The position numbers and the translations under genes were made by a program. The notes beneath the pieces are model-generated. The model saw only the letters and a list, made by a program, of their open reading frames with translations. It made no database searches and was not told the DNA's origin. From positions 372,001 through 436,000 of the forward strand of contig NZ_JAAVJH010000001.1 in assembly GCF_012035195.1 (NCBI RefSeq): a stretch of 64,000 nt of DNA. Reading direction: 5' to 3'. Shown here piece after piece: positions 17,429 through 27,395 of this stretch. Origin of the DNA: Sphingomonas corticis (GTDB lineage: Bacteria; Pseudomonadota; Alphaproteobacteria; Sphingomonadales; Sphingomonadaceae). Each line of letters begins with the position of its first letter. The first letter of the stretch is position 1.

Positions 17429-17536
17429 GCGCTTTTCGAATCCTGAAACGAAGAACGGCGGGATGCGTTGTCACCCGCCCCGCCGCCCATATAGGCGCGC
17501 GCGGCGCCTTGTCTAACCGGCTTGCGACCATTCGAT

Positions 17537-17623
17537 CGTCACCCCGGCTTCGTGCCGGGGTCCAGCGCCAGGAACGTCGACGTCCGTGGCCCCGGATGCC
17601 GGGACGAGCCCCGGCATGACGGG
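17537..17623. repeat. Intergenic palindromic repeat (CCCCGGC class)
   Basis: The element starts with CGTCACCCCGGC and ends with CCCCGGCATGACGGG, giving CGTCA/TGACG ends. Inside are ACCCCGGCTTCGTGCCGGGGT and CCCCGGATGCCGGG hairpins. The same GGACCCCGGC-n-GCCGGGG motif recurs at about 32850. Such repeats are common between sphingomonad genes. This one occupies the rplO-secY spacer. Confidence 0.6.
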
Positions 17624-17629
17624 AACGGC

Positions 17630-18154
17630 TCAGCCCTGCGTCTTGGGCGCGGCGCGGCCGGTGCGGTGCTTGGCCTTGGCCTTCTCCGCGGCGGGAACGA
17701 TCTCCGGCACGGTCACCGAGCCGCCCGCCTTCTCGATCGCCTCGCGCGCCGAAGCGGAGACGCCCGCGACGGTGAAGTTCAGCTTGGCGGAGAAATCGCC
17801 CTTGCCCAGGACGCGCACGCCATGCTTGCCGCCGCGCGCCAGACCGGCCGCCTTCAGCGCCGCGTGGTCCACGTCGCTTCCGGTCAGCTTGCCGGCGTCC
17901 ACCGCCTTCTGGATCGCGCCCAGGTTCACCTCGGCATAATCCTTGGCGAAGATGTTGTTGAAGCCGCGCTTCGGCAGCCGCATGTGGAGCGGCATCTGGC
18001 CGCCCTCGAAGCCGGCGATGCTGACGCCTTCGCGGCTCTTCTGGCCCTTCTGGCCGCGCCCGGCGGTCTTGCCCTTGCCCGAGCCGATGCCGCGGCCGAC
18101 GCGGATCTTGGACTTGCGGGCGCCCGCGTTGTCGCGGAGTTCGTTGAGCTTCAT
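17630..18154 (-). CDS. rplO: 50S ribosomal protein L15
   Basis: A 174-residue L15, longer than the 144 residues of E. coli because of an Ala/Lys-rich C-terminus ([21 protein letters not shown]). The N-terminus [22 protein letters not shown] and the glycine-rich [14 protein letters not shown] are diagnostic. L15 is a late-assembling large-subunit protein. The start at 18154 is the conserved one; three more codons upstream are open. It follows rpmD by about 110 bp. Confidence 0.97.
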   Translation of the reverse strand: MKLNELRDNAGARKSKIRVGRGIGSGKGKTAGRGQKGQKSREGVSIAGFEGGQMPLHMRLPKRGFNNIFAKDYAEVNLGAIQKAVDAGKLTGSDVDHAALKAAGLARGGKHGVRVLGKGDFSAKLNFTVAGVSASAREAIEKAGGSVTVPEIVPAAEKAKAKHRTGRAAPKTQG

Positions 18155-18265
18155 GGTGTGCACTCGCTTTCGCTTTTGACGCGCTGATGGATACGGGAAT
18201 GGAAAAGAGGAAGGGGGCCGTTAGCCCCCTCCCCCGCATTTGTCACTAGTCGGACGGGAGCGGCG

Positions 18266-18445
18266 TCAGCCCTCCTGAACCTCGACCATGTGCTGCACCT
18301 TGCGGATCATGCCACGCACTTCCGGCGTGTCCTGAAGCTCCGACACGCGGTGCATCTTGTTCAGGCCCAGGCCGACCAAGGTCGCGCGCTGGTCCTTGGT
18401 GCGACGGATCGGCGATCCGGTCTGCTTCACCTTGATGGTCGCCAT
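18266..18445 (-). CDS. rpmD: 50S ribosomal protein L30
   Basis: A 59-residue L30 with the typical [23 protein letters not shown] start and [22 protein letters not shown] core. It lies 6 bp after rpsE, in the conserved rpsE-rpmD-rplO order, and binds 23S rRNA in the large subunit. It is too short for most automatic open-frame cut-offs but the translation is unambiguous. Confidence 0.97.
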   Translation of the reverse strand: MATIKVKQTGSPIRRTKDQRATLVGLGLNKMHRVSELQDTPEVRGMIRKVQHMVEVQEG

Positions 18446-18451
18446 CTGTGC

Positions 18452-19243
18452 TTACTCCGTCACCGCGGCCGCTTCGGCCTCGGCGGTCTCGGCCGTCGCG
18501 CCGTGGCCGCGGCCCAGCAGGTCGGCGATCTTCTTGCCGCGACGCTGTGCCACCGACTTGGGCGAGGTCTGATCGCCGAGCGCCTCGAACGTCGCGCGGA
18601 TCATGTTGTAGGGGTTGGACGTGCCGATCGACTTCGTCACGACGTCGGCGACGCCCAGCGATTCGAACACGGCGCGCATCGGGCCGCCCGCGATGATGCC
18701 GGTGCCCTGCGGCGCCGAGCGGACGTGGACGCGGCCCGCGCCGAAGTGGCCGTTGCCGTCGTGATGGAGGGTGCGGCCCTCCTTCAGCGGCACGCGCACC
18801 ATCTTCTTCTTGGCCGACGCGGTCGCCTTCGAGATCGCCTCCGGCACCTCGCGCGCCTTGCCGTGGCCGAAGCCGACGCGGCCCTTGCCGTCGCCCACGA
18901 CGACCAGCGCCGCGAAGCCGAAGCGCTTGCCGCCCTTCACCGTCTTCGACACGCGGTTGATGTGGACGAGCTTCTCGATCAGCTCCTCGCCGCCGTCGTC
19001 CTGCGGACCGCCACGACGATCGTCGCGACGGCCGCCGCGGCCACCGTCACGCCCGCCGCGATTGCCGCCGGGGCCACCGCGCCCGCGACCGCCACCGGGG
19101 CCGCCACGTCCGCCACCCGGACCGCGACCGCCGCCCTGATAACCGCCACCGAAGTTGCCGCCGGTGTTAGCGCCGGCATCACCGGCGGGAGCGTCAGTCG
19201 CGGCGACGTCGCCGGGCTGCTGCTGGGTATCGTTGTCAGCCAT
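18452..19243 (-). CDS. rpsE: 30S ribosomal protein S5 with RGG-rich extension
   Basis: The C-terminal 180 residues are a standard S5, with [42 protein letters not shown] and [14 protein letters not shown]5 helps decoding fidelity and translocation. In front lies an 80-residue extension: an acidic/Gln stretch (1-27) and then an almost pure Gly/Arg/Asp region (28-79) with several RGG units. E. coli S5 has no such extension. Similar tails occur in related alphaproteobacteria, as far as I recall. The ATG at 19243 is preferred over the adjoining GTG at 19246. It begins 3 bases after the rplR stop. Confidence 0.97.
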   Translation of the reverse strand: MADNDTQQQPGDVAATDAPAGDAGANTGGNFGGGYQGGGRGPGGGRGGPGGGRGRGGPGGNRGGRDGGRGGRRDDRRGGPQDDGGEELIEKLVHINRVSKTVKGGKRFGFAALVVVGDGKGRVGFGHGKAREVPEAISKATASAKKKMVRVPLKEGRTLHHDGNGHFGAGRVHVRSAPQGTGIIAGGPMRAVFESLGVADVVTKSIGTSNPYNMIRATFEALGDQTSPKSVAQRRGKKIADLLGRGHGATAETAEAEAAAVTE

Positions 19244-19246
19244 CAC

Positions 19247-19597
19247 TTAGAACTCCAGTCCCGCTTCGCGCGCCGCCTCGGCCAGCGCCTTGACGCGGCC
19301 GTGGAACAGGAAGCCGCCGCGGTCGAACACCACCTGCGTCACGCCGGCGGCCTTCGCCGCCTCGGCCACGCGCTTGCCCACCTCGGACGCGGCGGCGACG
19401 TTGGACGTCGCCCCCTCGTGACCGGCCAGCGTTGATGCCGACGCGATCGTGCGACCGGCGGCATCGTCGATGACCTGGGCGTAGATGTGCTTGCCCGAGC
19501 GGTGCACGGACAGGCGCGGACGCGTCCCCGCGCGCGCGCGCAGCGCGGTGCGGTTGCGGCGGCGCCGCTTCTCGAAAAGCGAAAGGCCCTTGGTCAC
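19247..19597 (-). CDS. rplR: 50S ribosomal protein L18
   Basis: A 116-residue L18, the 5S rRNA-binding protein of the central protuberance. Recognisable are the basic N-terminus [37 protein letters not shown] and the conserved C-terminal [28 protein letters not shown]. Its ATG overlaps the rplF stop by 4 bp, so the two are likely coupled in translation. Confidence 0.98.
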   Translation of the reverse strand: MTKGLSLFEKRRRRNRTALRARAGTRPRLSVHRSGKHIYAQVIDDAAGRTIASASTLAGHEGATSNVAAASEVGKRVAEAAKAAGVTQVVFDRGGFLFHGRVKALAEAAREAGLEF

Positions 19598-20127
19598 TTC
19601 TTCTTCCCTTCCTTACGGAAGATGAACTCGCCGTCGTACTTGATGCCCTTGCCCTTGTACGGCTCGGGCTTGCGCCAGCGGCGGATCTCGGCGGCCAGCT
19701 GGCCCACCTTCTGCTTGTCCGCGCCGCTGATCTCGACGGTGGTGGCGTCCGGCGTCTTCACCTCGATGCCTTCCGGCACGTCGATGTTGACGTCGTGGCT
19801 GTAGCCGAGCTGCAGCTTCAGGTTGCGGCCCTGCGCGGCGGCGCGGTAGCCGACGCCGGTGATGAGCAGCTTCTTCGAGAAGCCCTCGGTCACGCCGGTC
19901 ACCAGGTTCTGCACCAGCGTGCGCTGCATTCCCCAGAACGCCTGCGCGCGCTTCGTGTCGTTCGCCGGCTTCACGCCGATCGAGTCCGACTGCACGTCCC
20001 AGCTGACCAGCTCCGACATCGGCATCGACAGGGTGCCCTTGGGCCCCTTCACCGACAGCTGGTTGCCATCCACGCTCGCGGTCACGCCGTTCGGCACGGC
20101 GACCGCCTTCTTGCCGATGCGGCTCAT
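19594..20127 (-). CDS. rplF: 50S ribosomal protein L6
   Basis: A 177-residue L6 of normal length. It begins [15 protein letters not shown], has the two similar domains of L6, and ends with the signature [28 protein letters not shown]6 sits near the factor-binding site of the large subunit. Its start overlaps the rpsH stop by one base (TGATG), and its end overlaps rplR by 4 bp, indicating tight translational coupling. Confidence 0.98.
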   Translation of the reverse strand: MSRIGKKAVAVPNGVTASVDGNQLSVKGPKGTLSMPMSELVSWDVQSDSIGVKPANDTKRAQAFWGMQRTLVQNLVTGVTEGFSKKLLITGVGYRAAAQGRNLKLQLGYSHDVNIDVPEGIEVKTPDATTVEISGADKQKVGQLAAEIRRWRKPEPYKGKGIKYDGEFIFRKEGKKK

Positions 20128-20522
20128 CAGAACACCTCCGCCAGCACTTCGCCACCGACGTTCTGCTCGCGCGCTTCCGCGTCGCTGAGCACGCCCTTGG
20201 GCGTCGAGACGATGGTGATGCCGAGGCCGTTCATCACGCGCGGCAGCTCCTGGCTGCCCGAGTAGATGCGACGGCCCGGCTTCGAGACGCGCGCGACGTG
20301 CTTGATCGCCGGCTGGCCCTCGAAATACTTCAGCTCGATGCGCACGCCCTTGGCGGGGCCCATTTCTTCCTCGGCGTAGCCGCGGATGTAGCCCTCGCGC
20401 TGGAGCACGTCGAGCACGCGGATGCGCAGCTTGGACGCCGGCGACAGCACGCTGTCCTTGCGGGCGCGCTGGCCATTGCGGATGCGGGTGAGCAGGTCGC
20501 CCACGGGATCGGTCACTGCCAT
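20127..20522 (-). CDS. rpsH: 30S ribosomal protein S8
   Basis: A 131-residue S8. Signatures are [14 protein letters not shown] at the start and [33 protein letters not shown] at the end. S8 binds the central domain of 16S rRNA; in E. coli it also represses the spc operon by binding near rplE, but no equivalent operator can be asserted here. It follows rpsN by 10 bp. Confidence 0.98.
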   Translation of the reverse strand: MAVTDPVGDLLTRIRNGQRARKDSVLSPASKLRIRVLDVLQREGYIRGYAEEEMGPAKGVRIELKYFEGQPAIKHVARVSKPGRRIYSGSQELPRVMNGLGITIVSTPKGVLSDAEAREQNVGGEVLAEVF

Positions 20523-20532
20523 GATCGTATCC

Positions 20533-20838
20533 TTACCAGCTCGACTTCGTGAGACCCGGGATCAGGCCCTTGTTGGCCAGATCGCGCAGCATCACGCGGG
20601 CGAGACGGAACTTGCGGTAGTAAGCGCGCGGACGGCCCGTGATCTCGCAGCGGTTGCGGATGCGGGTAGGGTTCGCGTTGCGCGGCAGCTCGGCCATCTT
20701 GAGGCGGGCGATCAGACGCTCGGTCTCGTCGAGCGACTGGTCGTTCGCCGTCGCCTTCAGCTTGGCATACTTGCCGGCATATTGCTTCACGAGCTTCTTA
20801 CGCCGCTCGTTCTTGTTCACGGAACTCAGTTTCGCCAT
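20533..20838 (-). CDS. rpsN: 30S ribosomal protein S14 (zinc-independent form)
   Basis: A 101-residue S14 of the long, zinc-independent type: a single cysteine is present ([16 protein letters not shown]) rather than the four of the short zinc-ribbon form. The N-terminus [20 protein letters not shown] and C-terminus [14 protein letters not shown] are typical. S14 is in the head of the small subunit. It lies between rplE and rpsH in the standard spc order. Confidence 0.98.
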   Translation of the reverse strand: MAKLSSVNKNERRKKLVKQYAGKYAKLKATANDQSLDETERLIARLKMAELPRNANPTRIRNRCEITGRPRAYYRKFRLARVMLRDLANKGLIPGLTKSSW

Positions 20839-20873
20839 GGACTTAAGCTCTCTTTATCAGACCAGAAGGGCGG

Positions 20874-21461
20874 TCATGCCGCCTTCTTCTCTTCGGTCGC
20901 TTCGTCTTCGATCGGGAACGGGAAGCCGAACAGGCGGAGCAGCTCGCGCGCCTCCTCGTCGGTCTTCGCCGTCGTGGTCACGATCACGTCCATGCCGCGC
21001 ACCTTGTCGATGCGGTCATAGTTGATCTCGGGGAACACGATCTGTTCCTTGATGCCGCAGGCGTAGTTGCCGCGGCCGTCGAAGCTCTTCGGGTTGAGCC
21101 CGCGGAAGTCGCGGACGCGGGGAAGCGCGATGGTGATGAAGCGGTCGAGGAACTCGTACATCCGCTCGCGGCGCAGCGTCACCTTCACGCCGATCGGCAT
21201 GCCCTCGCGCAGCTTGAACTGCGCGATCGACTTCTTCGCCTTGGTGATGACGGGCTTCTGGCCGGCGATCAGCTCCATCTCGGACGCGGCCTGCTCGACG
21301 CGCTTCTTGTCCTGCGTCGCCTCGCCCACGCCCATGTTGAGCACGATCTTCTCGATCCGCGGGATCTCGAGCGCGTTCTTGTAGCCGAACTTCTCGCTCA
21401 TCGCCTTGACGATGCGATCCTCGTAGATGCCCTTCATCCGGGGCTTGTAGGCATCAGCCAT
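20874..21461 (-). CDS. rplE: 50S ribosomal protein L5
   Basis: A 195-residue L5, which contacts 5S rRNA and the P-site tRNA. Core motifs are [36 protein letters not shown] and [25 protein letters not shown]. The C-terminus has a charged tail ([11 protein letters not shown]) beyond the usual length. The start MADAYKPRM at 21461 overlaps the rplX stop by 8 bp; further upstream the frame is Arg/Ser-rich and unconserved. Confidence 0.98.
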   Translation of the reverse strand: MADAYKPRMKGIYEDRIVKAMSEKFGYKNALEIPRIEKIVLNMGVGEATQDKKRVEQAASEMELIAGQKPVITKAKKSIAQFKLREGMPIGVKVTLRRERMYEFLDRFITIALPRVRDFRGLNPKSFDGRGNYACGIKEQIVFPEINYDRIDKVRGMDVIVTTTAKTDEEARELLRLFGFPFPIEDEATEEKKAA

Positions 21462-21771
21462 CGATCTTCTCCCCGGTCTTGACGGCGACGCGGACCTTCT
21501 TGCCGTCCTGGGTCTCGAAACGGACACGCGTGGGCTTGCCGTCGGCGGTCACGTGCGCGACCTTGCTGACGTGCAGCGGCGCCTCGATGCGCTCCAGCCC
21601 GCCCTGCGGGTTGGACTGGTCGGGCTTGCGGTGGCGGGTCGCGACGTTGACGCCGCCCACGATCACCTTGCCGTCCTTGGGCATCGCCTGCGTCACGGTG
21701 CCGGTCTTGCCCTTGTCCTTGCCGGACAGGACGATGACCTGGTCGCCCTTCTTGATCTTTGCCGCGGCCAT
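21454..21771 (-). CDS. rplX: 50S ribosomal protein L24
   Basis: A 105-residue L24 with the KOW motif ([20 protein letters not shown]) and the conserved [22 protein letters not shown]24 initiates assembly of the large subunit. Its ATG overlaps the rplN stop by one base. The frame stays open upstream because it shadows rplN, and that part is not used. Confidence 0.98.
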   Translation of the reverse strand: MAAAKIKKGDQVIVLSGKDKGKTGTVTQAMPKDGKVIVGGVNVATRHRKPDQSNPQGGLERIEAPLHVSKVAHVTADGKPTRVRFETQDGKKVRVAVKTGEKIDG

Positions 21772-22139
21772 CACAGCACCTCCGGAGCGAGCGAGATCAC
21801 CTTCATGTGGCCCTTGCCGCGCAGCTCGCGGACGACGGGGCCGAAGATGCGGGTGCCGATCGGCTCCTCGTTCTTGTTCACGAGAACCGCGGCATTGCCG
21901 TCGAAGCGGATCACCGAACCGTCGGCGCGGCGGATGTCCTTCGCCGTGCGCACGATGACGGCGCGGTGCACGTCGCCCTTCTTCACGCGGCCGCGCGGCT
22001 GCGCTTCCTTGACGGAGACGACGATGATGTCGCCCACGCCCGCCGTACGGCGCTTCGAGCCGCCCAGCACCTTGATGCACTGCACGCGCTTCGCGCCGCT
22101 GTTGTCAGCGACGTCGAGGTTCGACTGCATCTGGATCAT
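21771..22139 (-). CDS. rplN: 50S ribosomal protein L14
   Basis: A 122-residue L14 of invariant length. It begins [27 protein letters not shown] and ends [23 protein letters not shown]14 lies at the subunit interface and contacts the translation factor region. The spacer to rpsQ upstream is 170 bp and contains a palindromic repeat, unusual inside the otherwise compact S10/spc cluster. Confidence 0.98.
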   Translation of the reverse strand: MIQMQSNLDVADNSGAKRVQCIKVLGGSKRRTAGVGDIIVVSVKEAQPRGRVKKGDVHRAVIVRTAKDIRRADGSVIRFDGNAAVLVNKNEEPIGTRIFGPVVRELRGKGHMKVISLAPEVL

Positions 22140-22197
22140 GTTGAACCAGTCCTTCTACCCTGGGGTGGATTCCGACCCAACCCCGCCTTCGTCATAT

Positions 22198-22302
22198 CCG
22201 TTCGTCCCGAGGAGCCGCTGAGCGAAGTCGAAGCGGCGTCTCGAAGGACCAGTGGTTCGAGACCGGGCTTCGACAAGCTCAGCCCCTCCTCACCACGAAC
22301 GG
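22198..22302. repeat. 105-bp palindromic repeat between rpsQ and rplN
   Basis: The element is bounded by CCGTTCGT and ACGAACGG, an 8-bp perfect terminal inverted repeat. Inside, CTGAGCGAAGTCGAAGC and GCTTCGACAAGCTCAG form an imperfect inverted pair. The same TTCGACAAGCTCAG core recurs at about 63240 between nuoM and nuoL, and a related TTCGACTTCGCTCAG at about 52945. It looks like a REP/BIME-type or miniature mobile element of sphingomonads. Confidence 0.75.
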
Positions 22303-22309
22303 GGTTCGT

Positions 22310-22594
22310 TCAAGCCGTCGCCGGCTCGTCGATCTCGACCCGCGCCGGCGTCGCGTGGGTGTTCACCCGCTCGATCACCTTCCAGGTCTTCAGCTTGCTC
22401 ATCGGCGCGGTCTCCTCGATCCGCACCGTCTCGCCCGCCTTGTACTCGTTCGCCTCGTCATGGGCGTGGTACTTCTTCGAGCGGCGGATGATCTTGCCGT
22501 AGAGCGGGTGCTTGACCTTGCGCTCCACGTTCACGACCACCGTCTTCTCGCCCTTGTCCGAGACGATCATCCCGGTCAGCACGCGCTTCGGCAT
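22310..22594 (-). CDS. rpsQ: 30S ribosomal protein S17
   Basis: A 94-residue S17 (OB fold). It begins [25 protein letters not shown] and contains [19 protein letters not shown], both diagnostic. S17 organises the 5' domain of 16S rRNA. The C-terminus is slightly longer than in E. coli ([15 protein letters not shown]). A palindromic repeat follows immediately after its stop. Confidence 0.98.
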   Translation of the reverse strand: MPKRVLTGMIVSDKGEKTVVVNVERKVKHPLYGKIIRRSKKYHAHDEANEYKAGETVRIEETAPMSKLKTWKVIERVNTHATPARVEIDEPATA

Positions 22595-22607
22595 GTCTCT
22601 CGTCCTC

Positions 22608-22817
22608 TTACTTCGACGCCGCGGCAGCGCGGGCTGCCTGGGCGGTCTTGATGCGGGCGATGTCCTTGCGGACCTCGCGCACGCGGCTTGGCTTCTCGAG
22701 CTGGTTGGTCGCGGCCTGGAAGCGCAGGTTGAACTGCTCGCGCTTCAGCTGGCCCAGGTTCTCCGACAGCTGGTCGTCGGTCTGCCCGGCGATGTCGGTC
22801 TTCACGTTCTTCGCCAT
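22608..22817 (-). CDS. rpmC: 50S ribosomal protein L29
   Basis: A 69-residue L29, two antiparallel helices with [38 protein letters not shown] as core. L29 lies near the polypeptide exit next to L23. It is 1 bp after rplP and 13 bp before rpsQ, in conserved order. Confidence 0.97.
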   Translation of the reverse strand: MAKNVKTDIAGQTDDQLSENLGQLKREQFNLRFQAATNQLEKPSRVREVRKDIARIKTAQAARAAAASK

Positions 22818-22818
22818 C

Positions 22819-23253
22819 TCACTCGCCTCCCAGGTGCGACGTGTCGCCGAGGCGCGCCACGACCTTGGTCTTGATCGGCAGCTTCATCGCGGCGCGCTCG
22901 AACGCCTCCGCGGCCAGCTTGCCCTCCACGCCGTCGAGCTCGAACAGGATCCGGCCCGGCTTGACGCGGGCGGCCCAGAACTCCGGCGAACCCTTGCCCG
23001 AGCCCATGCGGACTTCGGCAGGCTTCGACGAGACCGGCACGTCCGGGAACACGCGGATCCACAGGCGCCCCTGGCGCTTGATGTGGCGCGTGATCGCGCG
23101 GCGCGCCGCCTCGATCTGGCGGGCGGTGATGCGGTCCGGCTCCATGGCCTTCAGGCCGTAGGAACCGAAGTTCAGCGCGGTACCGCCCTTGGCGTCGCCG
23201 TGGATGCGGCCCTTGAACGCCTTGCGGAACTTGGTGCGCTTCGGTTGCAGCAT
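22819..23253 (-). CDS. rplP: 50S ribosomal protein L16
   Basis: A 144-residue L16 with [24 protein letters not shown] at the start and the conserved [26 protein letters not shown] segment (here [22 protein letters not shown] split across the centre). L16 binds close to the peptidyl-transferase centre and helps position the A-site tRNA. It is 12 bp downstream of rpsC. Confidence 0.98.
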   Translation of the reverse strand: MLQPKRTKFRKAFKGRIHGDAKGGTALNFGSYGLKAMEPDRITARQIEAARRAITRHIKRQGRLWIRVFPDVPVSSKPAEVRMGSGKGSPEFWAARVKPGRILFELDGVEGKLAAEAFERAAMKLPIKTKVVARLGDTSHLGGE

Positions 23254-23265
23254 GTCCTGTCTTCC

Positions 23266-23973
23266 TTAGCGACGGTCGTCGCGCGCAGGGCGCACGCCGG
23301 AGGTCTGAGCCTCCATCATGAGGCGATCGGTGGCGAGCGGGTCGTGGCCCAGGATCTCGCCCTTGAACACCCACACCTTCACGCCGCAGACGCCATAGGC
23401 GGTGTGCGCCTCGGCCTCGGCATAGTCGATGTTGGCGCGCAGCGTGTGCAGCGGCACGCGGCCCTCGCGATAGCTCTCCGAGCGCGCGATCTCCGCGCCG
23501 CCCAGCCGGCCGCCGCAATACACCTTGATGCCGTCGGCGCCGAGGCGCATGGCCGACTGCACCGCGCGCTTCATGGCGCGGCGGAACGCGATGCGACGCT
23601 CCAGCTGGTCGGCGATACCCTGGGCGACGAGCTTCGCGTCGACCTCGGGCTTGCGGATCTCGACGATGTTCAGCGACACGTCGGACGAGGTCATCGAACC
23701 CAGCTTCTTGCGAAGCTTTTCGATGTCCGAGCCCTTCTTGCCGATGATGACGCCGGGGCGCGCGGCATAGACGGAGATGCGGCACAGCTTGGCCGGACGC
23801 TCGATCACCACCTTGGAGATCGCCGCCTGCGGCAGCGTCTTCACGATGTACTGGCGGATCTTCAGATCCTCCAGCAGCAGGCGGCCGTAATCCGCACCCT
23901 CGGCGAACCAGCGGCTGTCCCAGGTGCGGTTGATCTGCAGGCGCAGACCGATCGGGTTGCTCTTGTGACCCAT
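23266..23973 (-). CDS. rpsC: 30S ribosomal protein S3
   Basis: A 235-residue S3 with the N-terminal KH domain ([18 protein letters not shown], GxxG-type loop) and the C-terminal domain with [31 protein letters not shown] split over the centre. S3 shapes the mRNA entry channel. Its start [12 protein letters not shown] overlaps the rplV stop by one base. The C-terminus ends in an Arg-rich tail ([10 protein letters not shown]). Confidence 0.98.
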   Translation of the reverse strand: MGHKSNPIGLRLQINRTWDSRWFAEGADYGRLLLEDLKIRQYIVKTLPQAAISKVVIERPAKLCRISVYAARPGVIIGKKGSDIEKLRKKLGSMTSSDVSLNIVEIRKPEVDAKLVAQGIADQLERRIAFRRAMKRAVQSAMRLGADGIKVYCGGRLGGAEIARSESYREGRVPLHTLRANIDYAEAEAHTAYGVCGVKVWVFKGEILGHDPLATDRLMMEAQTSGVRPARDDRR

Positions 23974-24350
23974 TAGGCTTCTTCCTGCTCGCGCACGACG
24001 ATCCGCAGCCGGCTGAACGGCTTCAGGATGCGGGTGGACTTGCCGCGGCCGCGCGTGGCGAACCGCTTCATGGTGATCGACTTGCCGACCGACGCCTCCG
24101 CGACGACGAGCGCGTCGACGTCGAGGTTGTGGTTGTTCTCCGCGTTGGCGATGGCCGAAGCCAGCACCTTGCGGGCGTCCACCGCCATCGCCTTCTTCGA
24201 GAAGGTGAGGATGTTCAGCGCGTCGCCGGCCTTGCGGCCGCGGATCAGGCCTGCGACCAGGTTCAGCTTCTGGGCCGAACCGCGGATCTGCGTGCCGACC
24301 GACAGCGCTTCCTTGTCGCCGACCTTGCGGGGGGATGCTGGCTTGCTCAT
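23973..24350 (-). CDS. rplV: 50S ribosomal protein L22
   Basis: A 125-residue L22. The core [24 protein letters not shown] and the tunnel-lining hairpin region [23 protein letters not shown] are clear. Its long hairpin lines the nascent-peptide tunnel with L4 and is a known site of macrolide-resistance changes; nothing altered was recognised by eye. It overlaps both neighbours by a single base. Confidence 0.97.
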   Translation of the reverse strand: MSKPASPRKVGDKEALSVGTQIRGSAQKLNLVAGLIRGRKAGDALNILTFSKKAMAVDARKVLASAIANAENNHNLDVDALVVAEASVGKSITMKRFATRGRGKSTRILKPFSRLRIVVREQEEA

Positions 24351-24625
24351 CAGCGCTTGCCCTTCTTGTCCGCGGCGTGGCCGGGGAAGTAGCGCGTCGG
24401 CGCGAACTCACCCAGCTTCATGCCGACCATGTCCTCGTTCACCGATACCGGCACGAACTTGCGCCCGTTGTAGACGGTGAACGTCAGACCGACGAACTGC
24501 GGCAGGATGGTGGAGCGGCGCGACCAGGTCTTGATCGGCGCGCGGCCACCCGCGTCCTGCGCGGCCTCGGCCTTCTTCAGCAGGCTCAGTTCGACGAACG
24601 GGCCCTTCCAGACGGAGCGCGCCAT
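24350..24625 (-). CDS. rpsS: 30S ribosomal protein S19
   Basis: A 91-residue S19: [20 protein letters not shown] at the start, then [21 protein letters not shown] and [23 protein letters not shown]19 is in the head and contacts S13. Both ends overlap the neighbouring genes rplB and rplV by one base. Confidence 0.98.
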   Translation of the reverse strand: MARSVWKGPFVELSLLKKAEAAQDAGGRAPIKTWSRRSTILPQFVGLTFTVYNGRKFVPVSVNEDMVGMKLGEFAPTRYFPGHAADKKGKR

Positions 24626-25458
24626 TACTTCTTCCTCGCGTGACGGCTGCGGATAATCATCTTATCCGTGGACTTGTTGTGGCGGGTGCGCGCACCCTTG
24701 GTCGGCTTGCCCCAGGGGGTGACCGGGTGACGGCCGCCCGAGGTCCGGCCCTCGCCACCGCCGTGCGGGTGGTCGACCGGGTTCTTGGCGACGCCGCGGG
24801 TCAGCGGGCGCTTGCCCATCCAGCGGCTGCGGCCGGCCTTGCCCAGGTTCTGGTTCTGGTTGTCCGGGTTGGACACCGCCCCCACCGTGGCCATGCAGTC
24901 GGCGCGGATGTAGCGCTGCTCGCCCGAGTTCAGGCGGACCATCACCATGCCGCGGTCGCGACCGACGACCTGCACGTAGGTGCCGGCCGAGCGCGCGATC
25001 TGGCCACCCTTGCCCGGCTTCATCTCCACGTTGTGGACGATGGTGCCGACGGGGACCTGGCCGATCTCCATCGCGTTGCCCGGCTTCGTGTCGGTCTTCT
25101 TCGCCGCGATCACCTTGTCGCCGGGCGCGAGCCGCTGCGGCGCGATGATGTAGGCCTGCTCGCCGTCCGGATAGGTGACCAGCGCGATGAAGGCGGTGCG
25201 GTTGGGATCATACTCCAGCCGCTCCACGGTGCCCTCGACGTCCCACTTGCGCCGCTTGAAGTCGACGTAGCGGTACTTCTGCTTGTGGCCGCCCGCGATG
25301 CCGCGGCTGGTCACGTGGCCCTTGTTGTTGCGGCCGCCGGTCTTGTGCTTGCCCTCGGTCAGCGACTTGACGGGCTTGCCCTTCCACAGCGCCGACTTGT
25401 CGACGAGGATCAGGCCGCGCTGCGCCGGCGAGGTCGGATTGTAATGCTTGAGTGCCAT
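24625..25458 (-). CDS. rplB: 50S ribosomal protein L2
   Basis: A 277-residue L2, one of the most conserved large-subunit proteins and required for peptidyl transfer and subunit association. It has the RNA-binding core ([21 protein letters not shown], split) and the essential loop [25 protein letters not shown] region. The C-terminus is basic ([10 protein letters not shown]). It is 1 bp downstream of rplW. Confidence 0.98.
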   Translation of the reverse strand: MALKHYNPTSPAQRGLILVDKSALWKGKPVKSLTEGKHKTGGRNNKGHVTSRGIAGGHKQKYRYVDFKRRKWDVEGTVERLEYDPNRTAFIALVTYPDGEQAYIIAPQRLAPGDKVIAAKKTDTKPGNAMEIGQVPVGTIVHNVEMKPGKGGQIARSAGTYVQVVGRDRGMVMVRLNSGEQRYIRADCMATVGAVSNPDNQNQNLGKAGRSRWMGKRPLTRGVAKNPVDHPHGGGEGRTSGGRHPVTPWGKPTKGARTRHNKSTDKMIIRSRHARKK

Positions 25459-25459
25459 C

Positions 25460-25777
25460 TTACTTGGCCCCCTCGGTCACGTCGATCGACTGCCCTTCGG
25501 CCAGCGTCACGATCGCCTTCTTCATGTCCGAACGGAAGTACGGCGCGCCCTTCCAGCGCTTCGTCTTGCCCTTCTGGACGATCGTGTTCACGCCCTTCAC
25601 GGTCACGTCGAAGATGGCTTCGACCGCGGCCTTGATCTCGGGCTTGGAGGCGGTCTTCGCCACCTTGAACACGACGGCGTTCTGCTCGGACAGCAGGGTC
25701 GCCTTCTCGGTGATGTGCGGCGCGACGATCACGTCATAGTGACGGTTGTCGATCGCACCCTTCTGCGGCTTAGCCAT
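25460..25777 (-). CDS. rplW: 50S ribosomal protein L23
   Basis: A 105-residue L23. Motifs are [41 protein letters not shown] and [15 protein letters not shown]23 forms the docking site for trigger factor and SRP at the tunnel exit. Its start overlaps the rplD stop by 8 bp. Confidence 0.98.
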   Translation of the reverse strand: MAKPQKGAIDNRHYDVIVAPHITEKATLLSEQNAVVFKVAKTASKPEIKAAVEAIFDVTVKGVNTIVQKGKTKRWKGAPYFRSDMKKAIVTLAEGQSIDVTEGAK

Positions 25778-26384
25778 TGAAGCGCGCCTCCAGCTTCTCG
25801 ACGGCCGCGCGGGTCAGCACCAGCGTGTCGGCCTTGATGATGTCGTACACGTTCGCGCCGACGGCCGGCAGCAGCTCCACGCCCGGCAGGTTGCGGCCGG
25901 CGCGGAAGCCCTCGGCGGCCTCGCCGTCGATGACCAGCGTGCGCTTGCCGACGTTCAGCGTCGCGAAGTGACCCTTCAGGTCCTTGGTCTTCGCGACCTC
26001 GAACCCGTCCAGCACGATCAGCGAGCCGGCCTTGGCGTGGCTGCTGAGCGCCATCTTCAGACCCAGCGCGCGAACCTTCTTGTTCAGCGACGGATTGAAG
26101 TCGCGGACGCGGGCGCCGTGCGCCTTGCCGCCGCCGATGAAGACGGGGGCGCGCCGATCGCCGTGACGGGCGACGCCGCCGCCCTTCTGGCGACCCAGCT
26201 TCTTGCCCGACCGGGCGACGTCCGAACGCTCGCGGGTGCCGCGCGCGGTCGCGCGACGCTTCTCGAGCTGCCAGGTCACGACGCGGTGCAGGATGTCGGC
26301 GCGCGGATCGAGGCCGAAGACCTCGTCGTTGAGCTCGATGTCCTGACCGTCGGTGCCGGCGAAGGAGGAAACCTTGACCTTCAC
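25770..26384 (-). CDS. rplD: 50S ribosomal protein L4
   Basis: A 204-residue L4. The extended loop region contains [35 protein letters not shown], broken here into its recognisable pieces GTRERSD and [20 protein letters not shown]4 lines the tunnel and, in E. coli, feeds back on S10-operon transcription; no homologous leader structure could be identified upstream of rpsJ here. It begins 2 bp after rplC. Confidence 0.97.
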   Translation of the reverse strand: MKVKVSSFAGTDGQDIELNDEVFGLDPRADILHRVVTWQLEKRRATARGTRERSDVARSGKKLGRQKGGGVARHGDRRAPVFIGGGKAHGARVRDFNPSLNKKVRALGLKMALSSHAKAGSLIVLDGFEVAKTKDLKGHFATLNVGKRTLVIDGEAAEGFRAGRNLPGVELLPAVGANVYDIIKADTLVLTRAAVEKLEARFNG

Positions 26385-26386
26385 GT

Positions 26387-27136
26387 TCAGCCCTCCTGGC
26401 CGTCGGTCGCTTCCGGAGCGGCCGTCTCGGCCGGCGTATCCGCAGCGGTGTTGGTGTTCGCCGCGGCCTTCAGGCCGGCGGGATACGGGGTGTCGGCGTG
26501 CGCCTTCACCTTGACGGCGTCCTTCACGAACAGCCAGCCGCCCTTCGATCCGGGCACCGAGCCCTTCACGAAGATCAGGCCGCGCTCGACGTCGGTGCCG
26601 ACGATCTCGAGGTTCTGCTGGGTGCGGTTCTTGTCGCCCATGTGGCCGGCCATCTTCTTGTTCTTGAAGACGCGACCCGGGTCCTGGCGGTTGCCGGTGG
26701 AGCCGTGCGAGCGGTGCGACACCGACACGCCGTGCGTGGCGCGCAGACCGCCGAAGTTCCAGCGCTTCATGGCGCCGGCGAAGCCCTTGCCCTGCGTGCG
26801 CCCCTGGATGTCGACGTACTGGCCGGCGACGAAGTGGTCGGCCGACAGCTCGGCGCCGACGTCGAGGAGATTGTCCTCCGTCACGCGGAACTCGTGGACG
26901 ACCGCCTTGGGCTCGACCTCGGACTTGCCGAAGTGGCCGCGCTGCGGCTTGGCGACGTTCTTGGCCTTGGCGCTGCCGGCGCCAAGCTGGACGGCGGTGT
27001 AGCCGTCACGATCGGTTTCGCGACGGGAGACGACCTGAAGCCCGTCCAGCTGCAGGACGGTGACGGGCACGTGGCGGCCGTCGTCCTGGAACAGGCGGGT
27101 CATCCCCAACTTCTTCGCGATCACGCCGGTACGCAT
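26387..27136 (-). CDS. rplC: 50S ribosomal protein L3 with acidic tail
   Basis: The first 210 residues are a standard L3: [29 protein letters not shown], then [25 protein letters not shown] around the glutamine-methylation region. L3 contacts the peptidyl-transferase centre. A further 35 residues at the C-terminus are Ala/Thr/Glu-rich ([19 protein letters not shown]) and absent from E. coli L3. The 259-bp gap to rpsJ upstream has GC-rich inverted segments but no clear gene. Confidence 0.97.
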   Translation of the reverse strand: MRTGVIAKKLGMTRLFQDDGRHVPVTVLQLDGLQVVSRRETDRDGYTAVQLGAGSAKAKNVAKPQRGHFGKSEVEPKAVVHEFRVTEDNLLDVGAELSADHFVAGQYVDIQGRTQGKGFAGAMKRWNFGGLRATHGVSVSHRSHGSTGNRQDPGRVFKNKKMAGHMGDKNRTQQNLEIVGTDVERGLIFVKGSVPGSKGGWLFVKDAVKVKAHADTPYPAGLKAAANTNTAADTPAETAAPEATDGQEG

Positions 27137-27395
27137 GATCTGGTGCTCCTTACAGAGGCACCCCGGGGACCATCCCGCGGGGTGCGTGTCCGGACCCGAA
27201 AATGCGAAGCGTGCCCCCGTCCGGGCCGGTTTGCCTCCGTGAAGGAAGCGACGGGAGACGCTGTCCCGGCGACCGAGGCCGCCGGCGGTATCTCTGCTTG
27301 TCAGGTTCCCCGCCTGGCGGGGGCCTCACCGCCCTTCCCCACCGAGGGAAGGACCCGCCCGCGGGACTCAGCGTCAACCGCGGGAAGGCGAGCCA

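Noticed and set aside
27137..27395. Small open frames between rpsJ and rplC
   Set aside because: They are short, Pro/Arg-rich and unconserved-looking; the spacer seems to be noncoding GC-rich sequence.
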